A DNA stretch of 64,000 nt from PALSA-911 sp963743035 (lineage in GTDB: Bacteria; Pseudomonadota; Alphaproteobacteria; Acetobacterales; Acetobacteraceae), in NCBI GenBank assembly GCA_963743035.1, contig CAVUOB010000004.1:372001-436000 (forward strand), in the 5' to 3' direction. Under the pieces are notes generated by a model. The model did not search any database and was not told the DNA's origin. It saw only the letters and a program-made list of their open reading frames with translations. Positions 41,072-50,148 of the stretch are shown one piece after another (position 1 is the stretch's first letter; every line of letters begins with the position of its first letter). Position numbers and translations under genes: made by a program.

Positions 41072-42646
41072 TCAGCTCGTGCGGCGGATATTCCAGAAGA
41101 CCGAAAATCCGTTGACCATCCCGTCCAGGCCGGCGCTGTAGGCCGCCGGCTGGAACCACTGGCCGATCGGCAGCTGCGGCGCGTCGATCCACCATTGCCG
41201 CTGGATATCCGCCCCGATCGCCTGTTGCGCGGCCAGGTCCGGCGCGTCCAGCCAGGCGGCGCGCAGCGCCTCGATGCGCGGGCTGGCGGGCCAGCCGAAC
41301 CAGGCCTTCTCGCCATTGGCGCGAAACGCGTGGCCGGTCGGGTTGGACAGATCGAGGCCGGACAGCGTGGTGAACAGCGCGCTCCAGCCGCCCTTGTCGA
41401 CCGGCCCGCGGTTTTCCCGCCGCTGCACCATCGTGCCGAAATCCACCGCCTGATAATCGACGTTCAGGCCGGCGGCGCGCAGCATTTCCCCGCCGACGTC
41501 TCCCATCGCCTTGCGGTAATAGCCGTCGGTGGCGACCATCAGCGCAACCTTCTCGCCGCCATAGCCGGCCGCCTTGATCTCGGCGCGGACTTTCGCGAGG
41601 TCGCGCGGGCCGTTCAGGATGTCCATGCCGACATCGGTGGCGAGCGCGGTGTCCGGGCAGAACACGCCGACGCCGGTGCGCCCCGCCCCCGCTTCGGTGC
41701 CGGCGATGGCGTCGATGAAATCCTGCTGCCGGATCGCCCCGAACAGCGCCCGACGTATGGCCGGATTGTCGAACGGCGGCTGCAGGCAGTTCATCCGCAT
41801 GAAGCCAATGATGCCGGTGGGGTCCTTCACCTCGACCTTGATCCGGCCTGATTTCTTCAGCGCCGGGATCAGGTCGTTGGTCGGCAGCTCCCACCAGTCC
41901 ATCTCCCCGGACTGCATGGCGCCGGCGGCGGTGGCGTCGTCGGGGATGGTGATCCACTCCACGCGATCGATGTGCACCCGCTTCGGTCCGGCGGTCCATT
42001 CCGGCGTGCCGCCCTCGCGCGGGCGGTAGCCGTCGAACCGTTCATAGACCACGCGCGAGCCGACCACGCGCTCGTCCTTCCTGAATCGGAACGGGCCGCT
42101 GCCGACCATTTCCGTCACCTGCTTGAACGGGTCGGTGCTGGCCAGGCGCTCCGGCATGATCGCCAGGAACGGCGTGGAGACCTTGCCCAGGGCGAAGGGC
42201 AGCAGCGGAAACGGCTTCTTCAGGCGAAAGCGGATGGTGCGGTCGTCGGAGGCGGACAGTTCGTCGGTCGCCGCCAGCAGGCTGGAGCCGATGGCGTCGC
42301 GCGCGCCCCAGCGGCGGATGCTGGCGACGCAATCGCGCGCCAGCACCGGCTCCCCATCATGGAAGCGCAGCCCGTCCCGCAGCGTCAGGTTCCACAGCAG
42401 GCCGCCGTTTTCGGTCAGGACGCCTTCGACCATCTGCGGCTGGGGCTGGTACTTGCCGTCGATGCCGAACAGCGTGTCGAACACCATCATGCCGTGGTTG
42501 CGCGAGACATAGGCGGTGGACCAGATCGGGTCGATGACCGTCACGTCGGCCTGTGGAATGAATTTGATGACCCGTGCGGTCTCCGCGCGCGTGATGGACG
42601 GCAACGCCAATGCCGCGCCGGCAGTCAGGAATGTCCTGCGTCGCAT
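41072..42646 (-). CDS. ABC transporter substrate-binding protein, family 5, Tat-exported
   Basis: A 524-residue periplasmic binding protein. The N-terminus MRRRTFLTAGAALALPSITRA has twin arginines before a hydrophobic stretch, so export is probably by Tat. Family motifs: LTLRDGLRFHDGEPVLARDCVASIRRW, the peptide-transporter SBP signature, and VEWITIPDDATAAGAMQSGEMDWWE, also typical. AAGGGGGAAAC precedes the ATG. It is more distant from the two other family-5 proteins here (1561, 20624) than they are from each other. No permease or ATPase is adjacent. It follows ZapE-side genes only by position. Confidence 0.87.
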   Translation of the reverse strand: MRRRTFLTAGAALALPSITRAETARVIKFIPQADVTVIDPIWSTAYVSRNHGMMVFDTLFGIDGKYQPQPQMVEGVLTENGGLLWNLTLRDGLRFHDGEPVLARDCVASIRRWGARDAIGSSLLAATDELSASDDRTIRFRLKKPFPLLPFALGKVSTPFLAIMPERLASTDPFKQVTEMVGSGPFRFRKDERVVGSRVVYERFDGYRPREGGTPEWTAGPKRVHIDRVEWITIPDDATAAGAMQSGEMDWWELPTNDLIPALKKSGRIKVEVKDPTGIIGFMRMNCLQPPFDNPAIRRALFGAIRQQDFIDAIAGTEAGAGRTGVGVFCPDTALATDVGMDILNGPRDLAKVRAEIKAAGYGGEKVALMVATDGYYRKAMGDVGGEMLRAAGLNVDYQAVDFGTMVQRRENRGPVDKGGWSALFTTLSGLDLSNPTGHAFRANGEKAWFGWPASPRIEALRAAWLDAPDLAAQQAIGADIQRQWWIDAPQLPIGQWFQPAAYSAGLDGMVNGFSVFWNIRRTS

Positions 42647-42670
42647 GTTTCCCCCTTATGGTTCTCGCCA

Positions 42671-43858
42671 TTAGGGCAGATGCGGCAGCGTGATCCAATC
42701 CTGGCTTTGCATTTCTTCCAGCCTGGAGGCGGTGCGCTCGAAAGCCTTCGCGCCCTCGCCCCGTTCATAAAGCTGATCCGGCTGCGCCGCGGCGGAGGCG
42801 ACCAGCTTCACCCGGTGGTCGTACAGCGCGTCGATCAGGGTAATGAACCGCCGCGCCTCGTCGTAATTGGCCGGCGACATCAGCGGAATGCCGTCCAGCA
42901 CCAGCGTATGGTAATGCGTCGCCAGCGCCAGATAGTCGCCGGCGCCGAGCGCCGTGGCGCACAGCGTGTGGAAATCGAAGCGCGCGACGCCTTCGGCGGC
43001 CAGCGGCACCTCCAGCCGGCGGCCCATGACCGTCAGGCTTTCCTTGCGCGGTTTCGCGTGGCCGGTGAGCTCGGCGAAGGCGCGGTCCAGCGCCTCGTCC
43101 GCCCGGCGGTCCGCCGGCACGTGCCAGGTCGGCATGCCGCGCAGCCGCATGCGGCGGAAATCCCGCCCGTCCTCCATTTCCAGCACGTCCAGCCGCTTGT
43201 TGATCAGGGCGATGAACGGCAGGAACGCGTCCCGCCCGGGCTGGCCCTTGAACAGATCGTCCGGGCGGGTGTTGGACGTCGCCACCACCACCACGCCGCG
43301 ATCGAACAGCGCCTGGAACAGCCGGCCCAGGATCATCGCATCGGCGATGTCATTGACCTGGAACTCGTCGAAGCACAGCAGCGCGGCCTCGGCGGCGATG
43401 CTGTCGGCCAGCGGCGGGATCGGGTCGGCGGATTCCGGATGGGCCTTCTTCCAGGCGTGGATGCGCGCATGCACGTCCTGCATGAAGCGGTGGAAATGGA
43501 TGCGTCGGCGCCGCGTCACGTCCGCGGAGGCGAAGAACAGATCCATCAGCATGGATTTGCCGCGCCCGACCTGGCCGACCAGATAGAGGCCGTTCGGCCG
43601 GTCCTCGCCGGCCTCGTCCACCTTCTTGCGGCGCAACAGCCGGGAGAGCAACTTGCCGTTGCCGTTCTTCGGCGGCGGGTCGTAGCCGCGCAGCTTGACC
43701 CACAGATCCTGCAGCCGTTGCGCGGCGAGCAGCTGCGACGGGTCGTGGGCGAGCTCCCCCGCCGCCAGCATGGCGCGGTAGGCGGGCAAGGGGCCCCGGG
43801 AAAGATCCTGGGTCTTGGCCGGCACGGCAGGGGAAAATTCGGCGCTGGAGATGTCCAT
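42671..43858 (-). CDS. zapE: cell division protein ZapE (AFG1-type ATPase)
   Basis: A 395-residue P-loop ATPase of the AFG1/ZapE family, which acts at the late Z-ring in bacteria (family knowledge). LPAYRAMLAAGELAHDPSQLLAAQRLQ is the N-terminal signature. Walker A is GLYLVGQVGRGKSMLMD, followed by HFHRFMQDVHARIHAWK, Walker B LLCFDEFQVNDIADAMIL, and VVVATSNTRPDDLF. The C-terminal RRFITLIDALYDHRVKLVASA is also diagnostic. The open frame continues upstream, but the ATG at 43858 gives the canonical start. It is divergent from the phosphatase/ADP-ribosylhydrolase fusion with a 130-base gap. Confidence 0.92.
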   Translation of the reverse strand: MDISSAEFSPAVPAKTQDLSRGPLPAYRAMLAAGELAHDPSQLLAAQRLQDLWVKLRGYDPPPKNGNGKLLSRLLRRKKVDEAGEDRPNGLYLVGQVGRGKSMLMDLFFASADVTRRRRIHFHRFMQDVHARIHAWKKAHPESADPIPPLADSIAAEAALLCFDEFQVNDIADAMILGRLFQALFDRGVVVVATSNTRPDDLFKGQPGRDAFLPFIALINKRLDVLEMEDGRDFRRMRLRGMPTWHVPADRRADEALDRAFAELTGHAKPRKESLTVMGRRLEVPLAAEGVARFDFHTLCATALGAGDYLALATHYHTLVLDGIPLMSPANYDEARRFITLIDALYDHRVKLVASAAAQPDQLYERGEGAKAFERTASRLEEMQSQDWITLPHLP

Positions 43859-43988
43859 AGAGACCAAAGAGATAGCCCGTCCGCCGCCGTCCATCAATCG
43901 GCGCGCGACCGGAAGCTGTCCCGCTCTTCTCTCATGGGACCTCTGGTCTGTAGGATGGCGCGCCGGATCTTCCGGCCGGAGAAGACGA

Positions 43989-45867
43989 ATGACGGACCTG
44001 CCGCGTGCGATCCTTCCGCACGTGATCGCGATCGTGGAGACGGCCGGCGCCCGGCTGGCGGCGGAATTCTCCCGCCCGGACGGCCCCCGGGGCAAGGACG
44101 ACAAGGCGGATATCGACGTGGAGCTGGAGCTGTTCCTGCGCGAAGAGCTGATGGCGCTGCTTCCCGGCCGCTTCGTCGGCGAGGAATGCGGCATCATCGA
44201 AATGCCGGATGCGCCGTATTGCTGGCTGGTCGATCCGCAGGACGGCACCCGCGCCTTCCTGCAGGGCAAGCGCGGCAGCGCGGTATCCGTGGCCCTGCTG
44301 CACGAGGCCATTCCCGTGCTCGGCGTGGTCTACGCGCCCTATTCGCCGGATCTCGGCCCCGACCTGATCGCCTGGGCTGCGGGCATGGACCACCTGCTGC
44401 GCAATGGGGAAAAGCTGCGGGTGGACCTTTCCCGGCGCGAACTGGCGGCGGGCGAGTTCGTCTACATGTCCCATCACAGCCCGCGCCGGCCGGTGGTGAA
44501 TGCCCAGCGCGCCACCCCTGCCCGACTTCATCCCGATGCCCTCCATCGCCTATCGCATGGCGCGCGTGGCGGTGGGCGACGGCGTCGCCACCGCCTCCAC
44601 CAGCGGCCCCGGCGACCTCGACTACGCCGCCGGCCATGCCTTGCTGCTCGGCGCCGGCGGCGTGCTGATCGACCAGACCGGGGCCGGGGTCACCTATACC
44701 CATCTCGGCTTCAGCAAGGTGGAGAAATGCTTCGCCGGCGCGCCCCAGGCGGTCCGGCACCTGGCCGCGCGCAACTGGAACGGCGCGACGCTGGCGAACG
44801 GCGAGACCGACCCGCGCCGCGCGGCCAGGGTGGAGCTGACCTGGCCGCGCCTGCCCGAGGGCCGCATGCTGGACCGCGCCGAGGGCTGCCTGCTCGGCCA
44901 GATCATCGGCGACAGCCTGGGCGCGCTGGTCGAGTTCAAGACCCCGGACGAGATCGCCGCGCTGTATCCCGGCGGCGTGCGGCGGCTGGAAGACGGCGGC
45001 GTGTGGAACACCATAGCCGGCCAACCGACCGACGATTCGGAACTGGCGCTGGCGCTGGCCCGCACCTTGGCGGCCGAGGGCGACTACGACGCGGAGGCGG
45101 TGGCCACCGCCTATGGGCGCTGGTACGCCTCGAGGCCCTTCGACATCGGCACCACCACCCGCCAGGCCCTGGCCCCTGCCTCCCGCGCGCCGCGCGACAA
45201 GGCGGAGGCGGCCAGGCGCGTGGCCGACCGCAACAGCCAGAGCAACGGCTCGCTGATGCGGGTTTCGCCGATCGGCATCTGGGCGGTGACGCCGGAGGAA
45301 GCCGCCGCGACGGCGATGGAGGATTCGGACCTGACGCATCCGAACGCGGTCTGCGCCATCGCCTGCGGCGCCTATGCGGCCGCCATCACCGCGGGCATCG
45401 GCGGCGCCGACCGGGAGGGGATGCTGCGTGCCGCGCTGGACATCGCCGAGGCCGCCGCCGGCCAGGATGACGGCGTGATCGCCCGCGCCCTCGCCGCCGC
45501 TGCCGCCGGCCGCAAGCCGGCGGATTTCCTGCACCGGCAGGGCTGGGTGGTAATCGCGCTGCAGAACGCCTTCTACCACCTGGCGCATACTGCGGGGATC
45601 GAGGACGCGCTGGTGCAGACCATCGCCGAGGGCGGCGATACCGATACCAATGCCGCCATCGCCGGCGCGCTGCTCGGCGCCGCGCTGGGGCGCAATGCCA
45701 TTCCGCCGGCCTGGGTGCGCGCCGTCATGGCCTGCCGTCCCGACGCAGCACTCGGCGCGCATCGTCCCCGTCCCGAGGAATACTGGCCCGACGACGCGCT
45801 GGACCTGGCCGAGGCATTGCTGGCCAGCCAGCAACGCGACTTGCCCGACGAAGGGGCCGACCATTAG
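43989..45867 (+). pseudogene. inositol-monophosphatase-like / ADP-ribosylglycohydrolase fusion, one extra base
   Basis: Two enzymes in one gene. Residues ~1-275 are an inositol-monophosphatase/CysQ-like Mg-dependent phosphatase: DKADIDVELE, GEECGI, VDPQDGTRAFLQG (the D-P-x-D-G-T motif) and GDLDYAAGHALLLGAGG (second metal motif). Residues ~285-625 are an ADP-ribosylglycohydrolase (DraG/ARH): GCLLGQIIGDSLGALVEF, PTDDSELALALA, NSQSNGSLMRVSPIG and GGDTDTNAAIAGALLG, the full dinuclear metal set. A frame shift in the phosphatase half (one extra C near 44517, in GCC ACC C CTG CCC) splits it; removal gives 626 codons (1879 bases minus 1). The second phosphatase motif and the whole ARH domain share one frame, so the fusion is real. 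Start after GGAGAAGACGA. Substrate unknown; NADP, ADP-ribose phosphate or modified protein are candidates. Confidence 0.85.
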
Positions 45868-45876
45868 GAGTTGCGC

Positions 45877-46521
45877 ATGTCCACGAACACCATCGAGCTC
45901 GATTTCACCGCCCTTCGCGACACCCCGGCCGCCAGCGACCCGTTCCCGCATGTGGTAGTGCCGGATTTCGTGCCGCCCGAGAGCCTGCGCGCCGTGGTGG
46001 CGGCGCTGCCGCCGATCGGCAATGGCGGGTCCTATCCGCCGGACTCCCTGCGGCTGGGGCCGGCCGCCCGGGCGCTGGTGGAGGCCATGGAAGGCCCCGA
46101 ACTGCGCCAGGCGATTGCGGAAAAATTCGGCCTGGACCTGTCCGGCGCCCCGACCATGCTGACGATCCGCGGCCGCACGCGCGAGAAGGACGGGCGGATA
46201 CATACGGATTCCAAAGCAAAACGCGTGACGGTTCTGCTGTACCTGAACCCCGATCCCGGCCGGTTCACCGGCCACCAGGGCTGCCTGCGGCTGCTGCGCA
46301 ATGCGACGGATATCGACGACTATGCCCGCGAGGTTCCGCCGGTGAACGGCACCCTGCTGGTGTTTTCGAACGGGCCGACCTCCTGGCACGGGCACAGGCA
46401 GTTCGTCGGGCCGCGCTATGCGATCCAGTTGAATTATATGACCAATGATGGTTTGGCGCGGTCGGAGATGCGGCGGCATCGGCTGTCGGCGCTGGTCAAG
46501 CGGTTTACTCGCGCGGCGTAG
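45877..46521 (+). CDS. 2-oxoglutarate/Fe(II)-dependent oxygenase-family protein
   Basis: A 214-residue double-stranded beta-helix oxygenase. The iron ligands are visible as H-x-D in GRIHTDSKAKRVTVLLYLN and the distal His in FSNGPTSWHGHRQF, with the 2-oxoglutarate-binding Arg in GPRYAIQLNYM. It resembles prolyl-hydroxylase-like (P4Hc) proteins found in proteobacteria. The ATG at 45877 lies 6 bases after AGGAG, 9 bases downstream of the phosphatase/ADP-ribosylhydrolase stop, so they are probably co-transcribed. The last 31 codons (from LNYMTNDG to TRAA) are repeated twice more downstream in a tandem array. Protein or small-molecule hydroxylation, substrate unknown. Confidence 0.85.
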   Translation: MSTNTIELDFTALRDTPAASDPFPHVVVPDFVPPESLRAVVAALPPIGNGGSYPPDSLRLGPAARALVEAMEGPELRQAIAEKFGLDLSGAPTMLTIRGRTREKDGRIHTDSKAKRVTVLLYLNPDPGRFTGHQGCLRLLRNATDIDDYAREVPPVNGTLLVFSNGPTSWHGHRQFVGPRYAIQLNYMTNDGLARSEMRRHRLSALVKRFTRAA

Positions 46522-46896
46522 GTGCCCCCTCACCCCTCCCTCTCCCCCGAAGTGGGGGAGAGGGGGAAGTCGGGGCGTGATAGGCGATTCTGTTGAACTG
46601 CATGACCGAGGACGGTCCGCCCGGTCGGAGATGCGGCGGCATCGGCTGTCGGCGCTGGTCAAGCGGTTTACTCGCGCGGCGTAGATGTCCCCCTCCCCCG
46701 CCTCTCCCCCGAAGTGGGGGGAGGGGGGAGGGGGAAGCCGGGGCGTGATAGGCGGTTCTGTTGAACTGCATGACCGAGGACGGTCTGCCCGGTCGGAGAT
46801 GCGGCGGCATCGGTTGTCGGCGCTGGTTAAGCGGTTTACTCGCGCGGCGTGATCACCCCCTCGGCTTCACCCTCTCCCCCGCTTCGGGGGAGAGGG
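46429..46896. repeat. tandem triplication of the oxygenase 3' end plus REP palindrome; otherwise no gene from 46522 to 46925
   Basis: Three direct copies of a unit of about 165 bases: 46429-46592, 46593-46760 and 46761-46896 (periods 164 and 168). Each holds the last ~95 bases of the oxygenase gene (GGTCGGAGATGCGGCGGCAT...ACTCGCGCGGCGT), its stop region, then a CCCTCTCCCCC-GAAG-type palindrome and the phrase GGGGCGTGATAGGCG. Copy 1 is the real gene end; copies 2 and 3 differ by one base early in the unit so they are out of frame and lack the rest of the gene. The array fills the 404-base space before pntB. Confidence 0.92.
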
Positions 46897-46925
46897 AAGA
46901 ACGCTCGGAGCGTCGCTTCAGGCCA

Positions 46926-48333
46926 TCAATGCCCAAGCGCCTGGACGATCTCCTCGGTCATCTTCTTCGCGTCGCCGAACAGCATCATCGTGTTCGGGCG
47001 GAAGAACAGCTCGTTGTCCACGCCGGCGTAGCCGGAGGCCATCGAGCGTTTGACGAACAGCACGGTCCGCGCCTTGTCCACTTCCAGGATCGGCATGCCG
47101 TAGATCGGCGATTGCGGGTCGGTCTTGGCGGCCGGGTTGGTCACGTCGTTGGCGCCGATGACATAGACCACGTCCGCGGTGCTGAACTCGTTGTTGATCG
47201 TCTCGAGCTCGAACACCTCGTCATACGGCACGTTGGCCTCGGCCAGCAGCACGTTCATGTGGCCGGGCATGCGGCCGGCGACCGGGTGGATGGCGTATTT
47301 CACCTCGACGCCGTCCTTCTTCAGCGTGTCCGCCATCTCGCGCAGCGCGTGCTGCGCCTGCGCCACCGCCATGCCGTAGCCGGGCACGATGATGACCTTG
47401 GTGGCGTTCTTCATGATGAAGGCGGCGTCGTCGGCCGAGCCGGTGCTGCACGGTGCGGTCCCCGGCCGGGCCGCCGGCGGGGCCGGCGCCGGTGTCGGTG
47501 CCGAAGCCGCCCAGCAGCACGTTGATGATGCTGCGGTTCATGCCCTTGCACATGATGTAGGACAGGATCGCGCCGGACGCGCCGACCAGCGAGCCGGTGA
47601 TGATCAGCGCCAGGTTCTGGATGGTGAAGCCGATGCCCGCCGCGGCCCAGCCGGAGTAGCTGTTCAGCATCGACACCACGACCGGCATGTCCGCGCCGCC
47701 GATCGGGATGATCAGCAGGAAGCCGAGGGCGAGCGACAGCAGCGCGATCAGCCAGAAGATGACCTGGCTGCCGGTCATGACGAAGAAGAGGATCAGCAGC
47801 ACCAGCACGATGCCGAGTGCCGAGATTGAGCTTGTGCTGGCCGGTGAAGATGATCGGCGCGCCCTTCATGATCGCCTGCAGCTTGGCGAAGGCGATCAGC
47901 GAGCCGGAGAAGGTGATGGCGCCGATGGCGAGGCCGAGCGACATCTCGACCAGGCTCTGGGCGTGGATGTGGTGCGGCGGTGCCGATGCCGAAGGCTTCC
48001 GGCGCGTTCAGCGCGGCGGCGGCGACGAACACCGCGGCCAGGCCGACCAGCGAGTGGAACGCCGCGACCAGCTGCGGCAGCGCCGTCATCTGGATGCGCT
48101 GCGCCACGAAGGTGCCGATGCCGCCGCCGATGACCATGCCGAGCACGATCAGCCCGTAGCCGGACGGGCGCCATGCCGTGATGCAGCAGGGTCGCGGCGC
48201 AGGCGACCGCCATGCCGATCATGCCGAAGCGGTTGCCCTGCTGGGAGGTCGTCGGGTGCGACAGGCCGCGCAGCGCCAGGATGAACAGGACGGCGGCGAC
48301 GAGATAGGCGAGCGAGGTCAGACTTGCGGACAT
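46926..48333 (-). pseudogene. pntB: NAD(P) transhydrogenase beta subunit, four extra bases
   Basis: PntB is the NADP-binding, membrane-spanning subunit of the proton-translocating transhydrogenase, which makes NADPH from NADH. Segments present: MSASLTSLAYLVAAVLFILALRGLS, HPTTSQQGNRFGMIGMAVA, FAKLQAIMKGAPIIF, NSYSGWAAAGIGFTIQNLALIITG, VIIVPGYGMAVAQAQHALREM and VIGANDVTNPAAK, the NADP domain. The frame changes at four places, near 48165, 47975, 47821 and 47442. Removing one base at each yields the continuous family sequence and 468 codons (1408 minus 4). Every junction is otherwise perfect. Working gene likely if these are errors. Confidence 0.9.
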
Positions 48334-48338
48334 CGGAT

Positions 48339-48767
48339 CTAACCTTTGCCGCTCGCGCGCCGGCAGCGCCGGCGCTGCCGCGGGGCTTGAACATGGACAG
48401 CATGCGGTGCGTGACGAGGAAGCCGCCGAAGATGTTCACGCTGGCCAGCGTCACCGCGAGGAAGCCGAAGCCCATCGCCCAGCAGCTGGTGCCGAGCCCG
48501 GTGGCGAGCATGGCGCCGACGACGATGACCGAGCTGATGGCGTTGGTGACGGCCATCAGCGGCGAATGCAGCGCCGAGCGTGACGTTCCACACCACGTAG
48601 TAGCCGACGAAGCAGGCCATCAGGAAGATCGCCAGCAGGAAGATGAACGGCTCCACCGCGCCGGCGACGGGCTCGGCGGTGCCGGCGAGCGCGGTCAGAT
48701 TGAGGGCGAGTTCGCGCGCGTGTTCGGCGAGCCGCGCGGCCTCGTCAGCCAGCTGGTTGGGATTCAT
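48339..48767 (-). pseudogene. pntA2: NAD(P) transhydrogenase alpha-2 (membrane) subunit, frame broken
   Basis: The small membrane subunit of the split alpha chain (about 140 residues in Rhodospirillales). The start MNPNQLADEAARLAEHARELA and first membrane helix (EPFIFLLAIFLMACFVGYYVVW) are in one frame. Removing one base near 48575 joins NVT-LALHSPLMAVTNAISSVIVVG, the next helices and GFGFLAVTLASVNIFGGFLVTHRML. To reach the stop at 48339 a further two bases must go between about 48354 and 48380, where GC-rich repeats make the exact site unclear. The span minus 3 gives 142 codons, the normal length. It lies between pntA1 (15 bases) and pntB (5 bases). Confidence 0.85.
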
Positions 48768-48782
48768 CGCTTGTCTCCTGTC

Positions 48783-49925
48783 TCAGGCAGCCGCGGCGGG
48801 CAGGAATTGCGGGTGGATCACCGAGCCGCCGCGCGTCAGCAGCACGCCCTTCACGATCTCGTCGCTGTCCGGAAGCTTCGGCGCCTTGGCGTCCTTGTCC
48901 CAGAAAGTCGTGAGGAAGGTGAGCAGGTTGCGCGCATAGAGCGAGCTGGAAGCGACCGCGATGCGGCCGGGCCAGTTGCGGTAGCCGAGCACGATCACGC
49001 CGTTGGCGGTGACGATACGCTCGCCCGGGCACGGTCGCGGCGCAATTGCCGCCGGCGTCGGCCGCGAGATCGACGATCACGCTGCCCGCCTTCATGCTGT
49101 CGACCATCGGCTGGGTGACGATGATCGGCGCCTTGCGCCCCATCACCAGCGCCGTGGTGACGATGATGTCGTTCTTGGCGATGGTCGTGGCCATCAGCTC
49201 GGCCTGTTTCTGCCGGAAGGCGTCGGTCATTTCGCGCGCATAGGCGCCGGTCTGCGCCGCCGTCTCCTCGTCCTCGACGCCGACGATAGGCGGCGCCGAG
49301 CGACTTGATCTCCTCCTTCGCGGCCGGGCGGACGTCGGTGGCGGACACGATGGCGCCCAGGCGCCGGGCGGTGGCGATGGCCTGCAGCCCGGCGACGCCG
49401 GCGCCGATGACGAATACCCGCGCCGGCGGCACCGTGCCCGCCGCGGTCATCATCATCGGAAAGCCGCGCTCGAACGCGCCGGCAGCCTCGATGACTGCCG
49501 CGATAGCCGGCGAGGTTCGCCTGGCTGGACAGCACGTCCATCGACTGGGCGCGGGTGATGCGCGGCAGCAATTCCATGGCCACGGTGTCGATGCCGGCCT
49601 CGGCCAGCGAGGTCACCACGCCCGGATCGCCGAAGGCGCCGGCGATGCAGACCAGCAGGGCGCCGCGCGGGATCAGCGCGCGCTGTTCCGGCTCCGGCGT
49701 CTGGACCGCGAACACCACGCCGGCGCCGGCCAGGGTGGCGGCGGCATCGGGGGCGATTTCCGCGCCGGCGGCGGCGAAATCGGCGTCGGAGATGGAGGCG
49801 TGGGCCCCGGCCCCGGCCTCGACCGCGACCGTCAGACCAAGGCTGATGAGTTTCTTGACCGTCTCCGGCGTGGCGGCCACGCGGGTCTCGAATGCACGGC
49901 GTTCCTTCAGCACCGCAAGGCGCAT
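48783..49925 (-). pseudogene. pntA1: NAD(P) transhydrogenase alpha-1 (NAD-binding) subunit, three extra bases
   Basis: The soluble NAD-binding subunit, similar to alanine dehydrogenase. The start MRLAVLKERRAFETRVAATPETVKKL follows AGAGGA; VQTPEPEQRALIPRGALLVC, SQANLAGYRAVIEAAGAFERG, VFVIGAGVAGLQAIATARRLGA (NAD Rossmann motif) and VTQPMVDSMKAGSVIVDLAA follow. Extra single bases near 49499, 49285 and 49023 break the frame; without them the gene has 380 codons (1143 minus 3), the expected size. First gene of a leftward pntA1-pntA2-pntB unit. The 223-base gap upstream of it (49926-50148) should hold the promoter, which I cannot place. Confidence 0.9.
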
Positions 49926-50148
49926 CGGTTCATCCTCTGCTGATGGTTGGGGAACGGCTCGCACCGCTTCCCGGCCGGATTGTCCGGCATCGCCGGTCGG
50001 GCACAGGGAACTGCGCTTACTCGACCGTGATACCGGTTTCTGCGTCCGGATATGCCGCCTTTATCGCGGTATGGGAAGGGCTTTCGCATCGCATAACGAT
50101 CTTCCGGCCCGCCGGTCCCGCCCGGCAGGGGCCCTGGAAGCAGGACGG

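Noticed and set aside
46445..46684. A 79-codon frame ending in the second copy of the oxygenase tail
   Set aside because: It arises from the tandem array; it has no ribosome-binding site and starts inside the oxygenase gene in another frame.
37726..49925. Programmed +1 frameshifting as the explanation for the broken genes
   Set aside because: No slow stop codon or common slippery heptamer lies at the sites, no Shine-Dalgarno-like stimulator is shared, and up to four sites in one gene would leave almost no product. Sequence error is simpler, though not proven.
49926..50148. A promoter or regulator site for the pnt operon
   Set aside because: I could not identify a convincing -35/-10 pair or operator, so no position is given.
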